From: Candidatus Aminicenantota bacterium
Lineage (GTDB): Bacteria > Acidobacteriota > Aminicenantia > UBA2199
DNA: 12,062 nucleotides
Reading direction: 5' to 3'
Assembly (NCBI GenBank): GCA_020355945.1
Contig: CP070627.1
Span: forward strand, 8,533,305-8,545,366
A model generated the notes under the pieces. The model made no database searches and was not told where the DNA came from. It saw only the letters and a program-made list of their open reading frames with translations. Of the stretch, positions 6,055 to 12,062 are shown piece by piece; the first letter of the stretch is position 1, and each line of letters starts with the position of its first letter. The translations under genes and the position numbers were made by a program.

Positions 6055-7458
6055 ATGGCAACGAAATTAAATTTAAGAAGTAGCCAACAAATTACCATAA
6101 ACCCGGTTATTCACTCATTTATCGGTTTTCTGCCCTTAAACCGGGTTGAATTTATTGAAAAGATTGAGAATGAGGTGGAAGGCAATCCCATGCTGGAAAT
6201 CGAGCCCCCGGAGGTTTCCGCTGAAAAAGATCGGGAGCAGCCGGATATCACGGATATCGAAAAGCGGTTGGAACGTGCGGATGACTCCTTTCTCAACCAC
6301 TATCAAGAAGAAGGATTTTTAAAAAAGAGCGATGACAGGCTGGATAAAAATAGAGCCATCGAACTCTTTACCGAAGCACCGGTGACGCTTACCGACCATT
6401 TAATGGAACAGGCCATCTCCCAATTCAATGATAAAGAAATGGAGATCGCTGCCCATATTATTTATAATCTCAATATGGATGGGTACCTGGATATTGAAAT
6501 TGAATCGATTGCTTCCTCCCTGGATACCACGCCCGAAGAAATCGAACGTATCCGAAGTATAATCATGGGATTTGATCCCCCGGGCGCGGCCTGCAAATCC
6601 TTAAAAGAATGTCTCCTCACCCAGGTACCCGATACGGAAGAAAATAAAAAACTCAGGGACCTGATCGCAAACCACCTGGATGATTTATCCAGGTCAAAAT
6701 ATAATGAGATACTTAAGTCGCTGCAGATTGATAAAGAAGAGTTAAACCAGCTTATTTCCCAATTGAAACGTTTGCACCCTAAACCCGGGGCTAATTTTGA
6801 GAGAGAAGACATCGATTATGCGGATGTGGACCTGATGCTGATTAAGGAGGACAATGAATATAAGGTAAGGTATATTGACGAGGGAATCCCCCGCATGATG
6901 CTTTCTTCTTATTATGAAGAGATGCTGGACAAAATACCGGATAAAAAAACCAAAAGTTATCTCAAAGAAAGATATCGAAATGCACAACTCTTTATTGAGG
7001 GGATGGACCTGAGGAAAAATATGATTGTCAAAATCGCTGAACTGTTGGTCAAAATCCAGAAGGATTACCTGGATTTCGGGGAAAAATGGAAAAAACCCTT
7101 AACCATGAAAGAGATTGCCAAAGAGTTGAACTATAACGAATCCACTATTTCACGGGCGGTAAACAATAAATTCATGGCCACGGAAAAGGGGCTCATCAGC
7201 CTGAAAAGTTTCTTTTCATATGGTATAAAGGGAGAATTTGGCTTTAAACATTCAGTAGAAACCATCCGGGATAAGATAAAAAAAATCATCGCGGAAGAAT
7301 CCCACGACAACCCTTTATCCGACCAGGAGATCGCGGCAAAGTTATCCGGCCTTGGGATTAAGATCTCCCGGAGAACCATCAGGAATTATAGAGATGAGAT
7401 GAACATACCTAATTCATCGAAACGAAGAGAGGAATATCAATTGAATGAAATCACCTAG
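6055..7458 (+). CDS. rpoN: RNA polymerase sigma-54 factor RpoN
   Basis: Sigma-54 directs RNA polymerase to -24/-12 promoters that open only with an AAA+ activator. The product is 467 residues, near the family norm. Region I aligns without gaps to the E. coli protein (LNLRSSQQITINP, later EGNPMLE) but has few glutamines. An acidic region II follows at about residues 60-105, then the core-binding domain with the conserved DGYLD and FDPPGAACKSLKECL patterns. The helix-turn-helix TMKEIAKELNYNESTISRAV starts at residue 350 and is followed by LKSFFS. The RpoN box is SRRTIRNYR (438-446), close to the canonical ARRTVAKYR. The position between lptB and hpf/ptsN is the classic rpoN neighbourhood. No bacterial enhancer-binding protein is in the window. 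Confidence 0.95.
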   Translation: MATKLNLRSSQQITINPVIHSFIGFLPLNRVEFIEKIENEVEGNPMLEIEPPEVSAEKDREQPDITDIEKRLERADDSFLNHYQEEGFLKKSDDRLDKNRAIELFTEAPVTLTDHLMEQAISQFNDKEMEIAAHIIYNLNMDGYLDIEIESIASSLDTTPEEIERIRSIIMGFDPPGAACKSLKECLLTQVPDTEENKKLRDLIANHLDDLSRSKYNEILKSLQIDKEELNQLISQLKRLHPKPGANFEREDIDYADVDLMLIKEDNEYKVRYIDEGIPRMMLSSYYEEMLDKIPDKKTKSYLKERYRNAQLFIEGMDLRKNMIVKIAELLVKIQKDYLDFGEKWKKPLTMKEIAKELNYNESTISRAVNNKFMATEKGLISLKSFFSYGIKGEFGFKHSVETIRDKIKKIIAEESHDNPLSDQEIAAKLSGLGIKISRRTIRNYRDEMNIPNSSKRREEYQLNEIT

Positions 7459-7485
7459 ATTTTAAATGTATATAAGGAGTTTAAC

Positions 7486-8049
7486 ATGAGTATCAAATTT
7501 ACTTCAAAGAGTATAAAATTGCCAGGAGCGATGAAAGCCTTTGCTGAAAAAAATCTAACCAGTATTGAGAAAATTAGCGGTGAGATCATTGATGCGGAAG
7601 TCATTGTATCCCAGGAAAAATTGGACTATAAGGTTGAAGTAAGTGTTAAAACCAGGATGCAGTCCTATCATCTTGAGGATAAAAACCCTATCCTTAAACA
7701 GGCCTTGCGAACCACCTTAAACACCTTAAAAGCCCAGGCCAAAAAAACCAAAGAAAAATTAAAAAAAGATAAAAAAAGACGAAATAAAGAAAAAACCGGT
7801 ACATTTAAACAATTTGCCGCCAGGGCAGCGGCCGGCCCCCGGGAGGTGGCATCTGGAGAAGAAAATTTACTTGAAAAAATTAGAGTCTCAAACAACTATT
7901 CCAGGAAACCCATTCCTGTGGAAGAGGCCATATTTTTCTTAAAAGAGAGCGGTGAAAATGCGTATATGTTCACCAATGCGGAAACCAATCGCCTGTCTGT
8001 GATCTTTTATGACGACGGCAAAAATCTTTCCATTATTGAAGCCAGTTGA
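7486..8049 (+). CDS. hpf: Ribosome hibernation-promoting factor, long form
   Basis: HPF binds the 30S decoding region and, in the long form, pairs ribosomes into inactive 100S dimers in starved cells. The 187-residue product has the N-terminal beta-alpha domain (about 1-100, starting MSIKFTSKSIKLP). A highly basic lysine-rich linker follows at about 85-105, with an alanine-rich stretch after it, then the C-terminal dimerisation domain (141-187) with KPIPVEEAIFFL and FTNAETNRLSVIF. That C-terminal domain marks it as long HPF rather than short HPF or YfiA. AAGGAG (7474-7479) sits 6 bases before the ATG, the strongest ribosome site in this operon. The gap from rpoN is 27 bases. Confidence 0.93.
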   Translation: MSIKFTSKSIKLPGAMKAFAEKNLTSIEKISGEIIDAEVIVSQEKLDYKVEVSVKTRMQSYHLEDKNPILKQALRTTLNTLKAQAKKTKEKLKKDKKRRNKEKTGTFKQFAARAAAGPREVASGEENLLEKIRVSNNYSRKPIPVEEAIFFLKESGENAYMFTNAETNRLSVIFYDDGKNLSIIEAS

Positions 8050-8070
8050 AGAGAATATATTCAGAAGAGT

Positions 8071-8538
8071 ATGAAACTTTACAGCAGTTTAAAACCGGAA
8101 CTGATCAAAATCAATTGCACGGCCAAAACCACTGAAGCGGTCCTGAAGGAATTGCTTTACCTGCTGAAACGAAGAGATAAAATATCCGATGAAGAATTCA
8201 TCCTGCAAAAACTCATGGAAAGAGAGAAACTGGGTTCTACTTCTATTGGGAATCATTCGGCAGTTCCCCATACCAAGCTAAAAGACCTGAAAGAACCGAT
8301 CATCTCTATTGGCATGTCAAAAGATGGTATTGTGTACAGTGAAACAGATAAGGAACCGGTTCATTTTATTATTTTAATCCTGTCTCCCAATTATTCTCCC
8401 ATCATTCATCTCCAGATTCTTGCCTCTGCTGCTTCATTGATCAAAAAGTCCGGGCGGTTAATCGAGGAAATTCTCGGGGCCGGAAATCCCGAAGAACTGA
8501 TCGGTATTATCCGGAAATATGAGACCTCAGATGATTAA
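8071..8538 (+). CDS. ptsN: PTS EIIA-Ntr/fructose-type regulatory protein
   Basis: A 155-residue EIIA of the PtsN type. Such proteins take phosphate from an HPr and signal to transport and regulatory targets rather than carry sugar. The fold is consistent throughout. The active-site motif is GSTSIGNHSAVPHTK, with His67 in the position of the phosphorylated histidine (compare GNGVAIPHGK in E. coli PtsN). The segment VHFIILILSP followed by HLQILASAA matches the family. There is no DNA-binding or EIIB extension. The gene follows hpf after 21 bases, as in proteobacteria, and overlaps hprK by 20 bases. The ribosome site (AGAAGAG) is only fair. A fructose EIIA is less likely, since no fructose permease is near. 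Confidence 0.9.
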   Translation: MKLYSSLKPELIKINCTAKTTEAVLKELLYLLKRRDKISDEEFILQKLMEREKLGSTSIGNHSAVPHTKLKDLKEPIISIGMSKDGIVYSETDKEPVHFIILILSPNYSPIIHLQILASAASLIKKSGRLIEEILGAGNPEELIGIIRKYETSDD

Positions 8539-9457
8539 AAATAAAAAAGGTACTGAAGTTAATGCGATTATTGAGCAGAGTGACCTGGAGATATTAAAAG
8601 TCTATAATGAAAAATGGACTGCCAATAAAATTTTTCACTCCGGTGCCCAGAAACCCGGGCTGGCATTGGCCGGATACTTTAAGTACCTGGATAAAGAACG
8701 AATCCAGGTTTTCGGAAAAACAGAAATTGGTTATTTAATGCACCTGCCCAGAGATGATTTTGAAAAATGCCTCAAAGATTTTATGGCCATGCGAGTACCC
8801 TGCATCATTGTTTCCGAGAACCAGGAGGTAGATGAGTTTATCATCTCCACGGCGAGAAAGAACAGGGTGCCGATATTAATATCCGGGTTAAAAACCTCCC
8901 TGCTGATTCCAAGATTAATCAACTTCCTGTACAGGTATTTTTCAGAAAAGATAAAAATCAACGGTGTCATGATGGACATCATGGGACTGGGTATATTAAT
9001 CACCGGACCCTCGGGGATTGGCAAAAGCGAAACTGCCCTGGAATTGGTGGGTAAAGGCAGCCACTTAATTTCAGATGACCTGGTGGAGTTTTATTTGAAT
9101 GCCAATGAAGAAGTGGTGGGCCGGTCCATTGATAAAATAAAAAAATGGATAGAAGTGCGGGGACTGGGTATCATCAACATCGTGGAGATGTTTGGCGTCG
9201 GGGCGCTTCTGGAAGAAAAGAAACTGGACCTGGTCATCAGCCTGGAAAAATGGAATCCCAGGAAAAAATATGACCGACTGGGAGAAGGAAACCTGGATTT
9301 TGAAATACTGGGAAAGCATATACCTATGTTTAACCTCCCGGTGGCAGTGGGTAGAAACCCGTCTACCTTGATTGAAGTGGCGGTTAAATACTTCATATCC
9401 AGGAAAAATGGCAGCGTGTCATTTGTTGAACACATGTACCAAACGAGAAACAAATAA
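8519..9457 (+). CDS. hprK: HPr kinase/phosphorylase
   Basis: HprK phosphorylates HPr on Ser46 using ATP or pyrophosphate and can remove the phosphate again, linking carbon status to regulation. The 312-residue length is standard. The N-terminal domain (about 1-130) is followed by the kinase domain with P-loop GPSGIGKSE (163-171), paired aspartates 186-187 (SDDLVEF), and the HprK signature IEVRGLGIINIVEMFG (211-226). The later DRLGEGN carries the conserved arginine. One oddity is at residue 148: the usual HG-x3-D motif just before the P-loop reads NGVMMD, so the conserved active-site histidine is asparagine. The start at 8519 overlaps ptsN by 20 bases; a second ATG at 8531 is possible, and neither has a clear ribosome site. 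Its substrate HPr is two genes downstream. Confidence 0.93.
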   Translation: MRPQMIKNKKGTEVNAIIEQSDLEILKVYNEKWTANKIFHSGAQKPGLALAGYFKYLDKERIQVFGKTEIGYLMHLPRDDFEKCLKDFMAMRVPCIIVSENQEVDEFIISTARKNRVPILISGLKTSLLIPRLINFLYRYFSEKIKINGVMMDIMGLGILITGPSGIGKSETALELVGKGSHLISDDLVEFYLNANEEVVGRSIDKIKKWIEVRGLGIINIVEMFGVGALLEEKKLDLVISLEKWNPRKKYDRLGEGNLDFEILGKHIPMFNLPVAVGRNPSTLIEVAVKYFISRKNGSVSFVEHMYQTRNK

Positions 9458-9458
9458 A

Positions 9459-9869
9459 ATGATTAAAGCATTTATTATTACACACGGAAACCTTGGAAAA
9501 GAATTAATCGCAGTGGCAGAAGAAATATTGGAAACCAAAAGCGAAATCGATTGCATCTGCTTTGACTGGAAAGAAGACGGAAGTAAATCCTTGCATAAAA
9601 TTGAAGATTACTTAAAAAAGCATGAAGGGAAAGGGAATAATATCATCATATTTACCGATATGTTCGGGGGGGCTCCCACCAATATTTGTTTCAAATTCCA
9701 CAAAAAAAATATTGAGATCATCACGGGGATTAATCTCCCGGGGTTGTTGAAGTTTCTTACCTACAGGGACAAAAAGATGAGTTTTAAAGCACTGGTAAAA
9801 GAAATAAAAAAAGGAGCGGTGGATGGGATTAACATCATCGGTGAATATTTAGGAGAAAAGAAATCATGA
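9459..9869 (+). CDS. PTS mannose-type EIIA domain protein
   Basis: A 136-residue stand-alone EIIA of the mannose family (Pfam EIIA-man fold). It begins MIKAFIITHGNLG, with His9 at the phosphorylation site (His10 in E. coli ManX). The second family motif, FTDMFGGAPTN, lies in the middle of the protein. No EIIB domain is fused and no EIIB, EIIC or EIID gene is in the window, so a regulatory role is more likely than sugar uptake. The start at 9459, one base after the hprK stop, is chosen over an in-frame ATG at 9372 inside hprK, because the family begins directly at the beta strand before the histidine. The stop overlaps the ptsH start as ATGA. Confidence 0.9.
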   Translation: MIKAFIITHGNLGKELIAVAEEILETKSEIDCICFDWKEDGSKSLHKIEDYLKKHEGKGNNIIIFTDMFGGAPTNICFKFHKKNIEIITGINLPGLLKFLTYRDKKMSFKALVKEIKKGAVDGINIIGEYLGEKKS

Positions 9870-10135
9870 TCAGAGAAACCATTGAGATTACCAACAAGTT
9901 AGGTCTACACGCCAGGGCAGCTGCCAAATTATCTCATCTAGCCAACCGGTTTCAGTCGAACATCTTTTTAATTTATCGCGGCGATAAAGTGAATGCCAAG
10001 AGCCTTTTGGGTATTTTGACACTGGCTGCTTCCGTGGGTAATCCCATTACCATTGAAGCCGATGGAAAGGATGAAAAAAAAGCCATTACCCAGATGACGG
10101 CTCTATTTACAGCAAAATTTGACGAGGAGAGTTAG
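9866..10135 (+). CDS. ptsH: Phosphocarrier protein HPr
   Basis: HPr is the small cytoplasmic phosphate carrier between enzyme I and the EIIA proteins. The product is 89 residues. His15 lies in LGLHARAA, the site phosphorylated by PtsI. Ser46 lies in VNAKSLLGI, the site modified by HprK, with the hydrophobic interaction surface around it preserved. Residue 18 is Ala where many Gram-positive HPr proteins have Pro, a difference common in Gram-negative HPr/NPr proteins. Having both sites intact next to hprK makes a dual-input HPr very likely. AGGAG sits about 10 bases before the ATG, within the end of the EIIA gene, which it overlaps by 4 bases. Confidence 0.95.
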   Translation: MIRETIEITNKLGLHARAAAKLSHLANRFQSNIFLIYRGDKVNAKSLLGILTLAASVGNPITIEADGKDEKKAITQMTALFTAKFDEES

Positions 10136-10146
10136 AGGGAATCCAG

Positions 10147-11922
10147 GTGAACCATCAAATGAAACAAATTAAGGGTAAACCCGTATCGGCCGGGATTATC
10201 ATCGGGAACGCCCTACTTTTTGATTCGTACAAGCAAAAACAAATTGTTTTCAAAGAAAAAATTCCCAACCAGGCCATTCAAACAGAGATCAATCGGTTTA
10301 ATAATGCAGTAAATATTACCAGGGCCCAGTTGAAAAAGATTTATAAAAATCTCCAGGAGACCATAGGCAAAGAGTCTGCATTAATCATTGAAACGCAGTA
10401 TTTACTGGTAAAAGAGGGAAATCTGATCAATGATATCAGGAAATTGATTCACCGGGAATCGGTGAGAGCCGAGTGGGCCATTAAACAAATCGAGAGAAAG
10501 TACACTGATATTTTTAATAAAATTTCCGACATTTCATTTCAAGAGCGCATTAATGACATATCAGATGTTTTGGTTCGATTACTCAATAATCTTAAAAGTA
10601 GTAAAGACAGGGCTGATGCCGATATCGAAAATGTAATCCTGGTGGCCGCGGATATACCGCCCTCTATTGCCGCCAACCTGATGTCCAGGGGCAAAATCCT
10701 GGGATTGGTACTGGATGAAGGGGGGGAAACATCACATACGGTGATACTGGCCAGGACCCTGGAAATCCCTACTATTTTAAGTACCAAAAATGCAACGGAA
10801 CTCATATCCAATGATGATTTACTTATCGTAGACGGGTTGAATGGAGAAGTCATTGTCAGTCCCACCAAAGCCTTTATTGCCAAAACCCTGGTCAAAAAAG
10901 AAAAATACCAGGCCCATAAAGAGAATCTCAAAAAAATAATCAAATTACCGGACGTCACCAGGGATAATCATCACTTTACCCTACTGGGAAACATAGAAAT
11001 GCCCTTTGAAAGCGATTTACTGAAATCTTACGGTGCCAAAGGTATCGGGTTGTACCGGACCGAATTCCTCTTTACAGACCCTGCTGTTGCCTTTTCCGTG
11101 GATCAGCAGTACATGATATACAAAAACATCGCCCGGAAATTTTATCCGGATCCCGTGGTTATCCGGACTTTTGATGTGGGAAGAGATAAAAGCTATAGTT
11201 ATTTTGACCAGGAGAAGGAGATTAACCCTGCACTGGGTGCTATGGCGGTGCGATTATTCCTGAAAGAGAAAGAGCTGTTTAAAACGCAAATCAAAGCCAT
11301 CCTTAAAGCCAACGAAACCGGTAATATAAAGCTTTTATTTCCCATGGTCACGGAACTGGAAGAGATTCATACCATAAAGAAAATTATCCACCAGGCCAAA
11401 GTCGAGCTGCGGCGTGAAAAAGAACTCCCCGGGAAAGATATCCAGGTGGGTATTATGATCGAAATTCCCGGTATCGTTAAAATCATCAAACATTTAAAAG
11501 ATGAAATCGATTTCTTCTCCATTGGTACCAATGACCTGGTCCAGTACCTGCTGGCTGTTGACAGGAATAACAGTGCCGTATCTTATCTTTACAGCCCCTT
11601 TCACCCTGCTGTGGTGGATATCTTATTTGAAATATTTGAAGAAGTTTCCCGCATTGGCAAAGACGTCACCGTATGCGGGGAAATGGCGGGAAAGACCTTT
11701 ACTGCATTGATGCTCATGGGCATGGGCTATACCAATTTCTCTATGGCACCCCTGGCCATCGCGGAAATCAAACGTATTTTTACCCGGATCCATTATGGAT
11801 ATATCAAAAAGATAATCAAACAATTAACCCGACTGGGTTCCAAAACGGAAATCCAGGAATTCCTGTTGGAAACCCTGCTGAAAAAATATCCCGACCTCTT
11901 TATCAAGCCTCCTGAGTTTTAA
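10147..11922 (+). CDS. ptsI: Phosphoenolpyruvate-protein phosphotransferase (enzyme I)
   Basis: Enzyme I takes phosphate from PEP and passes it to HPr His15. The product is 591 residues, the usual full length. An N-terminal HPr-binding helical domain is followed by the phosphohistidine domain with GGETSHTVILARTLEIP, where His197 is the active site. The PEP-binding TIM barrel carries GIGLYRTEFLF, FFSIGTNDLVQY and LAVDRNNSAV. The catalytic cysteine is Cys510 in CGEMAG. The absence of a GAF domain argues against the PtsP (enzyme I-Ntr) form. A GTG at 10147 with AGAGGGA 6 bases upstream is taken as the start; an ATG 4 codons later (10159) is a fair alternative. The gap from ptsH is 11 bases. It is the last gene of the operon. 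Confidence 0.95.
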   Translation: MNHQMKQIKGKPVSAGIIIGNALLFDSYKQKQIVFKEKIPNQAIQTEINRFNNAVNITRAQLKKIYKNLQETIGKESALIIETQYLLVKEGNLINDIRKLIHRESVRAEWAIKQIERKYTDIFNKISDISFQERINDISDVLVRLLNNLKSSKDRADADIENVILVAADIPPSIAANLMSRGKILGLVLDEGGETSHTVILARTLEIPTILSTKNATELISNDDLLIVDGLNGEVIVSPTKAFIAKTLVKKEKYQAHKENLKKIIKLPDVTRDNHHFTLLGNIEMPFESDLLKSYGAKGIGLYRTEFLFTDPAVAFSVDQQYMIYKNIARKFYPDPVVIRTFDVGRDKSYSYFDQEKEINPALGAMAVRLFLKEKELFKTQIKAILKANETGNIKLLFPMVTELEEIHTIKKIIHQAKVELRREKELPGKDIQVGIMIEIPGIVKIIKHLKDEIDFFSIGTNDLVQYLLAVDRNNSAVSYLYSPFHPAVVDILFEIFEEVSRIGKDVTVCGEMAGKTFTALMLMGMGYTNFSMAPLAIAEIKRIFTRIHYGYIKKIIKQLTRLGSKTEIQEFLLETLLKKYPDLFIKPPEF

Positions 11923-11944
11923 TCATTAAAACAATTTTTTGTTT
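11916..11944 (+). terminator. Rho-independent terminator-like hairpin at the ptsI stop
   Basis: GTTTTAAT (11916-11923) and ATTAAAAC (11925-11932) form a perfect inverted repeat around one base, foldable as a 6-base-pair stem with a 5-base loop. A T-run, TTTTTTGTTT, follows at 11935-11944. The stem is AT-rich and so weak, but the layout fits the end of a long operon. It overlaps the stop codon at 11920-11922. Confidence 0.45.
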
Positions 11945-11978
11945 GGTTCCTGTTCGGCTTTTCCGCTTTTCCCTATGC

Positions 11979-12018
11979 GAGTTTTCAACTATTTCTTGGA
12001 ACATTATGTGGAAAACTC
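11979..12018. repeat. Inverted repeat in the non-coding right end
   Basis: GAGTTTTC (11979-11986) and GAAAACTC (12011-12018) are perfect inverted arms separated by 24 bases. There is no T-run directly after on either strand, so it is not an obvious terminator. The rest of 11945-12062 shows no coding frame of note; a 12-base palindrome, TACAGATCTGTA, lies at 12032-12043. Confidence 0.35.
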
Positions 12019-12062
12019 AGTTTAAAAAAATTACAGATCTGTATCGGTATTAAACCTCATGG

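Noticed and set aside
8519..8538. Frameshift at the ptsN/hprK junction
   Set aside because: Both proteins are of normal length and domain content; the 20-base overlap is ordinary translational coupling.
9372..9458. Upstream start for the mannose-type EIIA
   Set aside because: It would extend 29 codons into hprK without family support; the domain starts at 9459.
12032..12043. Palindrome TACAGATCTGTA as a terminator for a minus-strand gene
   Set aside because: A T-run follows on the minus strand, but the stem can be only about 4 pairs with a loop, and no minus-strand gene ends here.

Overview
The window comes from the chromosome of a bacterium with two membranes that makes lipopolysaccharide. 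It carries an LPS heptosyltransferase-family enzyme, an O-antigen ligase-like protein, an ADP-heptose pathway kinase and LptB. It also has a complete set of regulatory phosphotransferase (PTS) parts, including HPr kinase/phosphorylase and sigma-54. The DNA is moderately AT-rich by eye. The type III topoisomerase resembles the Firmicutes-style TopB. I cannot name the taxon from sequence alone. The combination of HprK, a mannose-type EIIA and LPS genes fits a deeply branching diderm lineage (Acidobacteriota/Aminicenantes-like or deltaproteobacteria-like), and this is only inference.

Layout. Bases 2-676 are the 3' end of topB. Bases 677-821 are non-coding, with a good -10 box and hairpin-forming sequence. 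A periplasmic protein of unknown function is on the minus strand (822-1430), with a near-consensus promoter. A divergent intergenic region follows. Next comes a plus-strand envelope group: a Trm112-like zinc protein (1636-1824), a GT9 glycosyltransferase (1802-2821) and an O-antigen ligase-like membrane protein (2793-4016), all overlapping. A GC-rich imperfect inverted-repeat element (4017-4203) separates this group from the heptose-7-phosphate kinase (4219-5202).

After a 128-base gap with promoter-like and terminator-like signals, a tightly packed run extends to 11922: lptB, rpoN, hpf, ptsN, hprK, mannose-type EIIA, ptsH, ptsI. Intergenic gaps are 27 bases or less and several genes overlap, so it is probably one operon. 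A terminator-like hairpin overlaps the ptsI stop codon. The last 140 bases hold no gene that I can see.

How the genes work together. The first group builds and decorates LPS core and O-antigen. LptB powers LPS transport, and RpoN supplies an alternative sigma factor. HPF protects idle ribosomes. PtsI passes phosphate from PEP to HPr His15 and then to the two EIIA proteins, while HprK can modify HPr Ser46. There is no EIIB or EIIC sugar permease in the window, so this PTS set looks regulatory. The most notable points are the His-to-Asn change beside the HprK P-loop, the glutamine-poor region I of RpoN, the inverted-repeat element at 4017-4203, and a possible small transcript downstream of topB.
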